Shown here: piece by piece, positions 1-11,707 of the stretch | How the letters are laid out: the number at the start of each line of letters is the position of its first letter | How positions within the stretch are numbered: the first letter of the stretch is position 1 | Source of the DNA: Chara braunii | Taxonomy: Eukaryota > Streptophyta > Charophyceae > Charales > Characeae | Length of the DNA: 42,868 nucleotides | Reading direction: 5' to 3' | Assembly (NCBI GenBank): GCA_003427395.1 | Contig: BFEA01000161.1 | Span: forward strand, 970,339 to 1,013,206 | Notes under the pieces: model-generated | Database searches by the model: none | Told to the model about the DNA's origin: nothing | What the model saw: the letters and a program-made list of their open reading frames with translations, nothing else | Made by a program: the position numbers and the translations under genes

Positions 1-25
1 CACACACACACACACACACACACAC
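1..25. repeat. (CA)n microsatellite
   Basis: The window opens inside an uninterrupted CA dinucleotide run, so its true left end lies outside the window. Confidence 0.95.
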
Positions 26-653
26 GGAGTCACTCTCCCTCTCCTACGGGTGAGTCCCTGGAATGGGTGCACGTGGTGTTGCAAAATGCACCAATGTAGG
101 CAATCCTATTCAGACACATGATATAGAGAAACCCTGCCTTGAGGAGCTGACAGATAAAAAGCAAACATGGTGGCAAGAGCAGAGGCAGAGTAACACAGGG
201 GGCCTCAGGTTCCTCCATCAAACAAAGTTGTGACTACGCCTAAAAAACTGACTGTGCCAAGTGGGCAAACTCCTTTCTTAATCATGATTAAAGTTATGGT
301 TCACCTCCAAGTAAGTTTATGTCTGCTAGGTACACAGCAAAACTAAAGCCCTGTCTCAGCATCGAGAGTCACATAACAAGATTGACCTGCATGGGAACAA
401 AAACACAGACAACACATACACAGAGGCAACATGAGCTTTTCGCTCCGGTCTCAGCGGGAACGGATGGCACGATTAACTGAAAGAGGAGCAACACGAGTTT
501 TGTAATTCAACTTGAACAATAAGGTTCGTGATAGCAACCGTCTTACTATTCATAAACGGCTGGAGCAATTCCATAGTCATTGTCATGAAATTTTCAATCC
601 TTTTCACCATATGTGCTGTAGACGACGGACACAAAAACTTAACATGCAGGTGA
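26..653. other. no gene recognised
   Basis: Only short open frames occur here and none resembles a known family. I see no repeat, RNA gene or element boundary. Confidence 0.5.
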
Positions 654-775
654 GAGATGCACAACAACAGAAATGGCTGACTGACACCTCGTCTCAACAA
701 CAGGAGATGCACAACAACAGAAATGGCTGACTGACACCTCGTCTCAACAACAGAAATGGCTGACTGACACCTCGA
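654..775. repeat. 50-bp minisatellite, about 2.5 copies
   Basis: A 50-bp unit beginning GAGATGCACAACAACAG starts at 654 and again at 704. A shorter third copy keeps only the part ending in GACTGACACCTCG. The shared core GAAATGGCTGACTGACACC is found near 670, 720 and 752. Short open frames here reflect the repeat and not a gene. Confidence 0.9.
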
Positions 776-832
776 AAAATCAAGCATGTAAACGACGAAC
801 CACCCGATGCAAAAAGATTAACATACTGGCCC

Positions 833-852
833 AAAAAAAAAAAAAAAAAAAA
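833..852 (+). mobile_element. poly(A)-only retro-insertion with short target duplication
   Basis: A run of about 20 A, preceded by CCC, sits between two exact copies of ACATACTGG at 821-829 and 852-860. This is the footprint expected when target-primed reverse transcription copies little more than the poly(A) tail of a template. Replication slippage could produce a similar picture. Confidence 0.55.
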
Positions 853-1250
853 CATACTGGCGTCACACGGTTTTTCTTGGACAGAGCTCAACACAGGGAC
901 TGTATTTTGGGCCGACCCACGGCCTGTTTCTTTAGTTTCAGTGCCTGGTACGGTTCTGAACTTAGGACCTACCCTAGATATTTTAGTAGGTGCAGTCTCG
1001 AAGCCTGTTTGCTTTCGTCCTTTTGGACTTTACTCACCGAAGGGTTCGAGCTTTGTACCTACTGCAGCGTGGATCTGACCACCTGAACTTTGATTTTGCT
1101 TTCCCGAGACTTCCTCTGGAGTTTGGACTTCGCCGTAAGCTTCGGCTGCTGTTAGTTTCGATAAGACAAGACTGGTGTAGGGAGTTCCTTTGGATACTAT
1201 AATGCGTCAACAGGTTATTGGTTCGGCCGCTTGAGTCGAACGCCCGGCTA

Positions 1251-1274
1251 CTACCATTACGACGGTAATGGTAG
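1251..1274. repeat. perfect 10-bp inverted repeat, 4-nt loop
   Basis: CTACCATTAC at 1251-1260 and GTAATGGTAG at 1265-1274 are exact reverse complements around GACG. No T-run follows and no gene end is adjacent, so a terminator role is not supported. Confidence 0.8.
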
Positions 1275-1380
1275 GAGCTGACGCGTCGGAATGTGGACTG
1301 TCTGAGGTTCCTGGGCGTGTTGAAATGAAACGGTTGGACTCATGGTTTCCATTGACTTGCTGAGTTGTCACTTTGAAGAT

Positions 1381-1453
1381 GTGTGTGCTCTTCCTGAGTC
1401 GTGTGTACTTCTCATGAGTCGCGTGTACTTCTCATGAGTTGTGTGTACTCCTT
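1381..1453. repeat. 20-bp minisatellite, about 3.6 copies
   Basis: Units start at 1381, 1401, 1421 and 1441 (partial). The shared pattern is GTGTGTACTTCTCATGAGTC with a few substitutions. No coding potential is associated with it. Confidence 0.9.
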
Positions 1454-3421
1454 GAAATCTTATGTTTACATCCTTACCATGAATATCAACAACCACACAC
1501 GTTGTGCTTGCATCTTTGACACATTTTACCTGGTGCCAGCTGCCAGCCTCATCAGGAGGAGGACAATTTGAAGTACTGAGACGGAAGTTGCCTCACGTTG
1601 TCGAGCGCATCGGTCCGGCACTGCATAAAACGGGGCGGGACCCTCCCAGTCGCATCATGCAGGAGTTGGTTTATTCCTCGTCGCGATATATACATGGAGC
1701 TTCCGCAAGCTGCTCTGGCCAAGTGCGCCAGCCATACCTCTCGCGAGCCCCTACGACAGGATAGGGCCTATGCGAGGCACGACTTACCTCCACCTTACGG
1801 GAGCTGTCACCTCCCTTCGGTGAGCGTATCCCCGCCGAGCTACCAGTCCACAGTATGAAAGTTGATCAACTGCAATCGCAGAGGTGGACCAGCCGAGGGC
1901 ATTTCTCATTCGCTGTAGCATAGGGGGTACGTGCGGTATTACGCCTCTATCGGACCCGCACACGAACCGACATCTTGGGGGGTTGAGGTCCCAAGCGCGA
2001 CTCGTCACCGGTCGACTAGGACGCATCCCACATGCCACGCGCACACCATTATAAAGAACATAAAAATAAAAACACACACACATACGCACGTACATACACA
2101 GAACTACACAGAACTACACAGAACAAACGACGCGACAACACTCCGAGTCCCTTAGTAACCATCCCATAACTCTCCGATGCGGAAATCGGATAGGCGTCGC
2201 ACGCGAGACTTAGTATAAAACTGCGCGGACGCATGGTCTTCTCATATCGACTCGCAATGCAAGCATACACAAGCAGTCGCAAATGATGGCGTACTATGTA
2301 GTACCCATATTTGTGCGGTCCTCGTTACTCTCGAGGGTCGCATTCGACACTCAAGTGTCGGCTGACACGCGCCTTGAGGGAATGATCTCTCGACGCTGGA
2401 CAACCGCCAACCGCCAAGTGCGGTTGAAAACCACACCCTTTTCTGCACCCTGTGGAGAGTGGGTGGTACACAGGTTCATACTTGTGGTGGCATTTGTTTT
2501 TTATCGCCCTGGAGACCAGCTCTATCATCCAGGGTCTGCAAAGAAGTCAAGGGGTTTGACTTTGACGGATGTCACGGACTACAACGTCCAACTATAAAAG
2601 TTAACAAACAAAATCACTCAATAAATAAATAAACATCCCAACACTCATATATCAAATCAAAACTCGAGATAAAATAAAAGAAGGGGAAACATAAACCCAT
2701 CAGGTATGCAGATCATGCGGCACATGGTTGTCATTCTCACTGTCTCAAAAATACGGCTCATATACCAAGCTCTAAATACTAACCTGTATAAAACACAGGC
2801 ACACACAATAGCCACATTGCCATACACCAACATGGTCAACTTTACTGTTCCCTGTAACTCACACCACGCCTCACATTCAAGCCCCAAACATAGTTCAACT
2901 TTCCATAAATCTCATAAGTTCTTTATAATGACCATTAAAAAAAGTCCGGTTAAAACCCTCAAAGAAACATATCCAATCTCAGGGCTAAGGTAGTCAAGCT
3001 GAGATACAGGTGTAAGCAAAGTTGTGTCGTGAGCCGACAAGTCGGCGATCAACCAACCGACCGATTATCAGTGATAACAGAAGATGGTCCTTTCAGGATC
3101 AAGCTGAAACTAATCCAAATCCTAGATCGAATGTCCAAAAAAAGTCTGTATCATAAGACAGGTTAATGCCCAAGCTAAATCATCAGTGTATGGAGAACAA
3201 AACCTCATGACACATTCTCACTCAAGACTCTTTGGGCATGTGATTAGACCACTCTAGTCGCCCTGAACTGTTTAAGTATCCCAACTTTATATAATTATCT
3301 GCACTTAGTCTTTTGAGGTAGCATATAACTAAACCGATCATTTTTAGCTCAAGATTCAGTCTGCCCCTTCGTACCACAAGTTTATTCTTAATTAGAACTC
3401 TCTTCAGTTGGTGATAAGCTA

Positions 3422-3813
3422 TAGTCAGACCACCCAAGCTTATGGAACCCTGTCTGACTAGCCTGTTCATAAATAGAATAGTAGTAAAATATAGCCAAGT
3501 TATAGCCTTCTGGTTCCAGCATGTGCGTGACGTTGGACCAAGACCACCCAAACTTATGGAACATGTCTGGTCCTCAGCCTGGTTCATTCTCTTAAAGCCG
3601 AAGCAGAAAGAAACTGAAAGAAACCCAAAGTAAACAAGGCGACCAAGCCACCCAAACTTATGGAACATGCCTGGTCCCTAAAAAGTCATTCACAGTCAAC
3701 CCTCACAAATCAAAGCAACCAGACCACCCAATCTTATGGGAACCTGTCTGGTCCTTCCGACAATCAAAAGTAAACATAGCATTGGGCTCTCCAATCTTAT
3801 GGAGACTCTCCCA
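3422..3813. repeat. cluster of five stem-loops with conserved AANCTTAT loop
   Basis: Five short inverted repeats lie at 3422-3460, 3535-3573, 3641-3676, 3718-3752 and 3783-3813. Each has outer arms, a CACCC or CTCC left strand, the loop AANCTTAT, then GG(A/G). The outer arms differ but still pair: TAGTCAGAC with GTCTGACTA (9 bp, perfect); GGACCA(A)GAC with GTCTGGTCC (one bulged A); ACCAGAC with GTCTGGT; GACCAAGC with GCCTGGTC (one mismatch). The fifth pairs mainly through TCTCC/GGAGA next to the loop. The sequence between units is not repeated. I do not recognise this as a known ribozyme or element. It could be a transcribed structured array or a foldback repeat. Confidence 0.75.
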
Positions 3814-4913
3814 GCCTTTGGTTGACCCAGTCAAACATGCAATACTGCCTTCCTCCCACCTTTCCCCCAGATGCAATCCCACAATCTGCTTCCAGTCAAA
3901 CAACAAAAACTGAAACTGAATTTGCACAATCATTCCTTTATTAAGTATGGTTTATGTCCTGAAGTCAAACTGAAAGTCAAAGTAGGGATGCACACAGTAT
4001 ACTTAGTCAAAACATAACAAGGAATGCAGATAGGGGTTATACTGGGTTTATAGAAGGAAAGCAACGGTTACCTTTCAGTTCCCTGCCTCCAGAACTCCTC
4101 CTGAGTTCCGGCAGAGCTCCCGCAATCGATGGGCTGACTCCCCACATAGTCTTGCTGCGGTCCTACGGGTTGCAATCCCGCCTGCCGCCTTCCCCTCATA
4201 ACAGGACTAGATTTAGAGTAAGAAAGGCAGAAGAAAAGGGGTTTCAGACTCTCGAGATACAGGAGAGGGACAGACTCAACTCCCAGGAGAGGGCCTTGAT
4301 TCCTTCACTCGCCTGAGGGCCCCGCAATGGTGGCCAAGATTGCAGCAACTTGGTCAACTGAAGTCAAACTACCAGGCGCTGACTTCCTGGCAACCTTCAA
4401 ACGCAGCAAAGGCTTCGTCCCCCGCCTCTCTTCCTCAAAGAACTCAGTTCCTTTCTCATAATGCAGCAGACGACAATGTGAACTTGTTGGCAATGTAGCA
4501 GCCGAACACGCACAATTTCCCGGTTGTGTGGTCTTCACCAAGTCCTAGCAAGCACCCAATCCGTGGCTGGACTCACGCTGTTTCGCACGGTCAGAATGAA
4601 CGGCGCCCTTGTCAACAACTACTCCCACGAGTTCCTCCTTTACCACTTCATTCGGTGATCAATGCTATGGTCAGCAAGCAAGTCTCCAGGCCCCCGGCGC
4701 ACCGGCAGCTAACTCGCTGTAAGGAAGAGGCAAACGTTGCGCAGCAGCACGCGGAATGTGTGCAGATGTCAGTTGGGCAACCCTTCGCCAAGACTAGGTT
4801 TGTGCGCTCACATCGCCATCCCCACCTCCTTCCATTCGCTTTTCGTTTTGCAAAGCCTCCACAATCTACCTCCTGCTATTCCTTCGTCAAAATGAGAAAC
4901 GCACCGATCAGTA

Positions 4914-4971
4914 TGCTGCTCCGCTGCTCCGCTGCTCCGCTGCTGACTGCCGACTGTCGACTGTCGACTGC
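4914..4971. repeat. short tandem repeats (CTGCTCCG)n and (GACTGTC)n
   Basis: Three or more GCTGCTCC octamers are followed directly by three GACTGTC-like heptamers. Simple repeat only. Confidence 0.8.
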
Positions 4972-5710
4972 CTTTCCCCCCCCCCGCCTCTCAAAACAGG
5001 TGAGCTCTTCGGGAAACCTCGGGTCCACGTCTGCAGTAGCAACCGACGACCGCACATACCTCCCAGCCAGGAAAACCTCTGCTCCTATTCCTTCTCATAC
5101 CTATCTCTATCCTTCTTCCCTCTCGATCTCTTACCTCCCTGTTTTCCTCGCAATGTGCCCTGCCTCCTGCTACACTACCCTAATATATATATATAGTAAC
5201 AGCGCACTATAGCAATACACCACGTGGCTCAGCAGCAGATTATCAACGTACAACAAGACACGGCACCATTCAGCAGATATTCGCTAACTCCACCACTCTC
5301 CACACGTACAAAGGCGAGTGAGTCTTTCGTTAGGATATGGCCAGGCGCACTGCACTCCGGCGCCAAACCATGTGTAGCTGCAGTCAGCGAGGTAAGCTAC
5401 TCTCTCCTTCTTCCCTCCAATGCATCTGGTTCCTAATTCCGTTCAGGTTCATATCCTTCGGCTGCTCATAGTTCAGGGAGAGCGAGGTTCGATCACTCCG
5501 TCAAGCGTGCCCAAGAGTGAGGACAAGCATAGGTGTTGTTGCAACTATCTACGAGACATTCGTGCCAAGTCAGCACGTGGAGCACAGAGGTAGAGAATGC
5601 GACCACCGCCTCGTTGATAGTGCCAAACTCAAAGAGGGGCAGCACGATCCGATCGATGACAGCGTTGGTAACCATCGGGGAAATGTAACAGTGGGCCGAC
5701 ACGCAACAGT

Positions 5711-5787
5711 GGGCCGCGGTCTACTGCTCACCTAATGTGCAAAATGAGAATGAATCTTCTGCCAGATCACGAAACAATACGCCGTGC
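5711..5787 (+). mobile_element. truncated GGGCC-type inverted-repeat element
   Basis: Starting at GGGCCGCGGTC, this segment carries the same left half as the elements at 36927 and 42323: a CTCACC..AATGTGCAAAAT core followed by GAATGAATCT and AATACGCCG. The right-hand arm present in the other two copies is not found here, so this looks like a half element. Confidence 0.5.
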
Positions 5788-6989
5788 CCGCGGACACTGA
5801 GATTGCGACAACGAAGAACAGGGGGTAACACCAAAACAGCATGATCATCACAATGATGATCATCATAAGCACGAGCACCGGAACGAAGAGAACCACAATC
5901 AAGACATTCGAGCGGCGAACACCACTTCGAGCGCTCCGTTATTGAAGGCTACGAGGGCGACTGCATGGCTGTCGTAAAAAAACGGAAGCCTACAAATTTT
6001 CTACCGTTTTTATTATCCCTCTCCTCTTAGCCCCCTCTCTTCTTAGCACCATCTTCATTCTCATCCGCCCTTCCTCCTGATTCCGTGAGTTTTCCCCTCG
6101 AGCACCGCGCAGCATCCCACTCCACAGCACCGAAACCTTCCATCAAACTCCCAATCTGACCAAAAGATCAGATTTGCCCTATCTCGAAACCCCCAAATCG
6201 CATGTTTACTTGCCTATTTTCGTCAAGATACGGGCAAGTTACTCTGAAATTTTTCTTCCTCCTTACCGCCTCATTCACCATCTCCGCGTAATGCTTTTCT
6301 CAACTTACTCCTAACCCACTAACCTATTACTAAAACTGACGCCGGATTCAGATTCGCCCGGGGTAAAAACCCCAACTTACTACCTTCTTTCACTTGATTC
6401 TATCATGGATTGAGTGAAATCTCGATCCTCTCCCCTCAACGTTTCCCTACCCGCCATGGCTCCGCCCGGCCATCTTCTCTCCTGCCACCTAATACCAACG
6501 CTCTAACCCCAATTCTAACCCCATATTCACGTTCGCCCGATCCAAAAAACTCTGGATGCGTCGTCTTTTTTTTTTTTCCGGCACCTGCGCCCGTCGGTAA
6601 GCACTAGAGTGCTGCTCCCGTCAGTAAGCACTAGAGCGCTGCGCCCATTCACCATCCAGCACCAGCAAGAGTCGGCGCGACCGCATGCCCGTGACCCGCC
6701 AATTGCCGAACGAACCAACGTGTGCGAACTGCCAGCTGCGCGCACGATCACGAGCGCACCTTCCAAATTTGAACTCGTGTTTTGTGGTCGGAAAGGGAGT
6801 GGGGGGCGAGAGAGGGGTCAGCCACGTCACGCCACGCCCTCAGGCGTGGCCACCCCAAACTCAGAAAGGGGTAAAAGGAGGAGAGAAGGAGAGGTGAAGA
6901 AGAAGGAACAAGATCACGGCAAGGAGAAAAAGGAGAGAAAGAGAATTGTACACCACAACGATTACAAGTAAAAACAAGAGTATCAAAAA

Positions 6990-7536
6990 AGGGAGGCCGG
7001 GAATGGAGGTGCAGGAGGAATCCCTAGAGCGGGGATTTCCAACTGATTTTCAAGGACTGGTTTTCACTTCCGCTAGGAGTCACTCTCAGATCCCCCGAAT
7101 GCTTTCTTGATCCCTTTCCCCTCCTCTAAGTTGGCGATGGTCGATATTCAGTGGTATGCTGTGGGAGATGGGTAAAATTATGTGCTGAGTCAAGTTCAGA
7201 TCATCTAAGTAACCCCTCGATTCCTTCCTGCTGTGCAATACAAGGGTTTCTATGAGGCATGGAGAGGTGTGAGTATCTGCTTGAATGAGGTTTTCTTTGA
7301 GGAGGATAGGAGGTAATACCGCTAGCTTGAACAAGGAATATCTGGCGGCCAGATTTTGGCTGAAGAGGCAGTCCTCTTTTTGTCACTTCTCTCTTCGAAC
7401 CATGGTTATAATTCATTTGTATCAGGTACGCTGGACCCGGTTTCCAGCAGGTGCAGCTCCCCACCAATAGAATGGAGCCCGTAGCCGGGCTGCTAATGAT
7501 GGATGCTCTTATCATTATCACTAGCAACCTGGGCCG
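6990..7536 (+). mobile_element. LINE 3' fragment (C-terminal codons, 3' UTR, hairpin tail)
   Basis: A 5'-truncated piece of the same LINE family as the 11.8-16.6 kb element. Around 7044-7125 the plus strand reads GDFQLIFKDW followed by an ECFLDPFP-like segment, then a stop. This matches the conserved last part of ORF2 in the other copies (YKLRFKDWLQVDP; CRLIFNDWTDVDP). Downstream is the 3' module (ATCTGGCGGCC.., GAAGAGG near 7340-7370) and the hairpin tail at 7425-7474. It has no poly(A) of its own, because the next base belongs to an oppositely oriented LINE. The left boundary is approximate. Confidence 0.7.
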
Positions 7537-8910
7537 TTTTTTTTTTGTTTTTTTTTTTAATGAAAAAAGTTCAAAAAACAGGTCCTTATGGTCCTGGCTC
7601 TATATCCATTCTGGGGAGCGTCAGTCCAGTTCCTATTCCCCCGGCAAGTCAAAGTAGCAGTATTACATCATATACCCCCTCACACATCCTTCCGTCTGGC
7701 CGAAGGAACCCTGGACAGCATTGATTACTCCACTTGGTGGAGGATTGACTGCCAGCTTGCCTTTCCCTGTGAGTCCTCTCAGAGTCTCCATCAGAGACCC
7801 TGTCAGATAAACTTAACCGCAAGAAACACAGAGAGAAGAGCTGCTGTAAATCTTGATTGTCTTGACCCGGTTGTTGTAAGTGTACTCATGGTCGTACGTC
7901 GGTGCTATGTAGCGCTGAAGTTTTGAGGCTGTGGGAGGTGAATGTCCCGTGCTCTCTGCAGCGGACAAGAGTTGTGCCAGTCTTTCCACCTGAATTGAAG
8001 ACCTTGAATGACTGCCACCTTTCCATTGACCAGCCATTCTTTCGTGAACTTTGCCAGAATCTCTTGCTGCTTCTCCGGATTTTCCTGAGCTTGAATCCTG
8101 CCTTTCTTCCATTGGGAGAAGACTTGAGTCTCCATTAAGGATTTGGTCGATGCCCAAGCCTTCTCACGTGGATTGCTGGAGTTGTCCAAAGTTCTGCTGC
8201 ATCTTTCCTTCCATATGACCCAGAGTGTCACCTTTCGAATCAAGCCATACCGGATGCTCTCTGACTTGTTAAAGTTAGTAGGAATGTTGGTCCATAGGAG
8301 TAGCTGGGTTGGGTGCTCGGGGAAAGGAGAAGAAAACAGGCAGTTCCAGAGAGCTGATTCTCTTGCCCAGTAGTCAGTAGCTTCCTTGCATGTGATCAGG
8401 CAGTGTGTGATGTTTTCCTGTTCACTGTCTGAGCATACCACACAGAGATCTGAACTGTTCGGGTCATTTTGTCTCCTTGATGTGTAGCCAACTGTTCATA
8501 GGTAGTGCAGTGTAGGCGATGAGCCACTGTAGGCTTCTTATTTTGACCGGGCGTATTGATTTATATTTCTGCCACGGTATTTTGGATATTTGTTCAGCTT
8601 CCTGGCCCAGTATTCTGTTCCACCTAACTTTAATCACCGGATCTGGGTCTTTTGTCTTTAGCAGCATTCTGTAGCCCATTTTGACTGTGTATTGTGTGAC
8701 ATGAATGGGCGCTTTGCAGAGTCTGCTGTTACCGGAGGACCATGCCCACTCATCTGGGTCAAACTCCAATTCTTGGATTGCTGATTCAATTCAGAATATT
8801 GCCTGCCATCTATAACTTGTGACTCGGCCATATCCATCGGTCTAAATCCTGGGTTTTTAGTAAACAAGGTTTCCATGCCCGGCCTAAAAATGGTCGGACA
8901 ACACACATAA
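7537..8910 (-). mobile_element. 5'-truncated LINE, minus strand
   Basis: Read on the minus strand, this insertion contains the last part of a LINE ORF2, a 3' UTR with a damaged tail (ACGCTCCCCAGAATGGAT near 7596-7615) and a poly(A) seen as T-rich 7537-7558. Its 3' end abuts the 3' end of the plus-strand LINE fragment to its left. Its 5' end, near 8905, abuts the GIY-YIG pseudogene frame on the same strand, so it probably truncated that gene or inserted next to it. Confidence 0.75.
7905..8769 (-). pseudogene. LINE ORF2 C-terminus (zf-RVT region), broken
   Basis: Two overlapping minus-strand frames encode the post-RT region of a LINE ORF2. The first has the KIRSLQWLIAYTALPMNSWL block that precedes the zinc-binding part of the zf-RVT family. 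The second continues with CSDSEQENITHCLITCKEA..YW, matching the C..C, E..TH, C pattern of that domain, then WVIWKERC. A frameshift and stop near 8440-8470 separate them. Endonuclease and RT domains are absent. In intact elements this zinc-binding region is thought to help RNA or DNA binding during target-primed reverse transcription. Confidence 0.75.
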
Positions 8911-8917
8911 GAATCTC

Positions 8918-11460
8918 CTAAGTTATGATCAATAGGCCAGATGACGAGACCCTCGGCTTCTTTTTAATCTGCTGCACCTGACTCAATCCATCTACTGTAG
9001 TCAAACCCGGCCCGGGACGGTGATTGAAACATCTCCGAAGTTCATCATCAGAAATACAAAAGACTGTGGTATCATCTTGGACACACTTAAGTCCATCGAG
9101 AATGCATTGCCGGAGAGCAGCACAATTACTCTTAAAGCCTGGAAACAGAATGTTCTTATTGTTCTTTGCAAAGTCAGAGACCCACTCAACCTCGCTAAAC
9201 CTAAACGACACATGACCATCAGTCCTAGGTAGATCAAACTGTAGACAATTGCAATCGTGTACCCGTTGTCGTGCAAAACTTCTAAAATTATGGAGCATAT
9301 CACCAACAAATTTATTTTTACACCAGACGATCCTCAATTTTCTACAGATAGTCTGCTTCAGTGGGTCCCGAATCGAAGACAGTCGTATAGCCGACAAACA
9401 GACATCACGAAGTCGTTTCTTGGAAAAAGTGGCCTCAAAAGGAATCCTAATAGTAACTCTAATCCTAATCCTATAGAAAATTTATTCTTAATCACACGAG
9501 CTTGCTCAACTCTCTTTCCGTGAAAAACACCGAACACAATTATAAAACTGAACGAGCCTATCAAGCGGCTCACGATAAAGTTTCCTGCAGGCGGAAGGAC
9601 TGGAAAGGAGCTCTGCCAAACAACTCTTAAGTTTTTCAAACCAAGGACAAAATTTAGAGATGGCTACGAAGGTCAAAACGGCTCCAGATACCAGCAGCTT
9701 CCTACAGTGCCTAAGAAGCTCGACCCTATCACCAATATGTACTACGGATGATCCGTAACAGCGCTTCAACACTTTCCATTTCTCGGTCAACACCTCACCA
9801 CCAAAACATCGAACCGTCGCCTGTCCAATATGCAATTGAAAACATCTGTCAAGAATGCTACGAAGACTACTGGAAAGGAAACCATCCTCAGAGCGAAACT
9901 GGACGAAAGTTTTTTCAACAAAACAGTGACAGTTGTTTATCAACCCAATACTTTTTTTCTGTCGTAGTCTTTCATGCTTGCCTAGCCTCTTCTTCCTCCT
10001 CTCTCGTCTTCTGCCTCCAACTGAGATAGAGTTCAGAAACGGGTTGAAGACACAAATAAAGTAAGATTCGATACAAAGCAAATTATCCAAGTTTGTAGCA
10101 GCAATAGGTAATGCAACATATCCACAGACCCTTTCATGTCTCAACCATTTATACAACCGATGATTCCTAACATTGGGGTTGGGCGCAGAGTTCAGACGGT
10201 AGAGATGCTCATTCCATCTACAGTTCAGGGAACGCGAAGAGCAGCCAACATACATATGCTTGCACCAAGGGGAAACCAGAACGTACTCTAAGGGGCATGG
10301 ACATGACCTAAAGTCATAGCTGATAGAGAATAAATAACGCAGGAAGGGAACAAGCTTATCGCACCACGGAACTTGCCGAAGAAGAATAAGGTAAATAACA
10401 GTGAGCCGAAAAACACCATCAATCTTACAGTCTCGCTGAAGCTTATGATTCTCCCGTGCATCCCTGCATGCTAGAGCCAGATCGCGGAGTTCACCGACGC
10501 TCGGTGGCCAATCCTAACAGCCAGCAGCTATATCCTCCTCGTCGTCCTGTTTGCCGCTGCTACCGGCCAGATCCTCGGATGCCTTCGAATCGTCGTGCCC
10601 ATTGGAGTTATCGATGGCCTTCCCGAAGGCTCGGTCAGTGTAAACATCTGCGATGTCCGCCGCAGAAGACTTAATGGTAACGTACTCCAGATGCTCTTCC
10701 ATACACAACTTCTCAATATCCTTCTTCTTCAGCTGAGATAATTAAAAGCACACTTGAACTTTGAATTCCTCACGCGTTTCATCCTTCAGTTTTACAAATT
10801 TAACATCATCGTGCTTCTTCCCATTTCCCGCAACTTTTGCTGGGCTCACCACCTTGCTCAGTCTGATTCGGAGATTGGTAGGCGGTGAGATGCTCTTACG
10901 TGAAATTCTCTTCCGTTTCACGCTGGTGGGAGTCCCTGTAGTTGCCCCGATCCTGTTAATCCTCTCTTTCAACGCCTGAACCTCCCTCTCAGCCATGTCA
11001 TTGTCATCTCGAAGTCTTCTACACGCATCCGACGGCTTGACGTAATCTCCTGCAGTAGGGGTGTTGATAGCCTTCCCTTTCTCCTTAGTAGGTGGGGGAG
11101 CACCACCCGGCGTACTCACAACAGGCCTGGTCAACCTGATAAGCTCGCCGACCTGTTCCTTCAAGCCGATCACGTCCTGGATGAAATGCTGATTATCCAA
11201 ACGCAACGCAGTTAGCTCTTGATCCTGTTGAGCGGCTTGAGGTTGATATGAAAGCCTCTGCAAGTCGGCTACAACCTGTTTGAGCCGCGCAATTTCCTCT
11301 TCTTTGGTGCGTCGAAGATCAGCTTCAAAATCCCGTGAACAGTCAGCATCGGTGCGTCGTCTAACTTCTGTAGTCGCGGCAATTACTGGTTGCTCGCCAG
11401 ATCCCAGCTTCGAACTGGAAATCGGCTGACTGATGGACAGGATTGACTGAATTTTGGTTT
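8918..11460 (-). pseudogene. GIY-YIG endonuclease-domain ORF, likely Penelope-like element remnant
   Basis: One minus-strand frame runs from about 11460 to 8918 and is interrupted by stops at 10742-10744, 10514-10516, 9506-9508, 9488-9490 and 9482-9484. The segments on either side of all these stops lie in the same frame, so it was probably one gene. Order: a polar, heptad-rich coiled coil with basic patches (10745-11460); a linker; a GIY-YIG-like domain (about 10300-10030) with EYV in place of GIY, MYVG for YIG, R and H in CRWNEH, a Glu in CIESYF, and the typical NPFLN ending; a long linker; then RIVWCKNKF, a CxC...GHV block and an acidic tail. GIY-YIG before the expected RT position fits the permuted (Chlamys-type) Penelope-like elements of green algae. 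No RT is present: a LINE begins where the frame stops. A stand-alone GIY-YIG protein is the alternative. Confidence 0.6.
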
Positions 11461-11707
11461 ACGGGCTTTCTAGTTCGTAGAATTTTTTCTTACTTCGGTT
11501 AGATCTGTTGACCTGTTTTTGGGTCTGAAGTGCCTTTTCTTCCTTTGTTTTGTAGTATAGGGGGTTCAAACAATGAACCTTGTGGATGGGTACACCTTGA
11601 CTTGTCTTTTGGTAGTGCCTGCTTCGGGAGTTCGAAACCTGGTATCTTGTTATGTTTTTGGATTTTCGGCTTACCTTGCTGGGTAGTGCACTGGTCTCGA
11701 ACCGGTG

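Larger units (their letters stand above)
861..3421. other. anonymous intergenic sequence
   Basis: About 2.5 kb with no recognisable coding region on either strand. Open frames are at most about 104 codons and match no family I know. It contains one perfect inverted repeat (1251-1274) and one 20-bp minisatellite (1381-1453). The left half is GC-rich and the right half, from about 2600, is AT-rich. Confidence 0.5.
3814..6989. other. anonymous intergenic sequence
   Basis: No gene or complete element recognised in about 3.2 kb. The longest open frame (4526-5212, plus strand, 228 codons) is of low-complexity composition, crosses a simple repeat and has no recognisable domain, so I do not call it. 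The stretch holds the repeat at 4914-4971, a short TA run near 5180, a truncated inverted-repeat element at 5711-5787, and a purine-rich tract near 6870-6950. Confidence 0.5.

Noticed and set aside
3422-3813. CRISPR array
   Set aside because: Repeats are variable hairpins at uneven spacing with unrelated-length spacers, in eukaryotic sequence with no cas genes.
3422-3813. Hammerhead or twister ribozymes
   Set aside because: Neither the CUGAUGA/GAAA core nor the twister core is present in either orientation.
4526-5212. 228-codon plus-strand open frame
   Set aside because: Serine/proline-rich, crosses a simple repeat, no domain and no supporting context. Chance open frame is more likely.
9428-9480. 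Telomere-like TAATCC repeats
   Set aside because: Only a few imperfect units. The stretch reads as RIRIRVTIRIPFE in the frame of the GIY-YIG pseudogene, so it is better explained as coding remnant.
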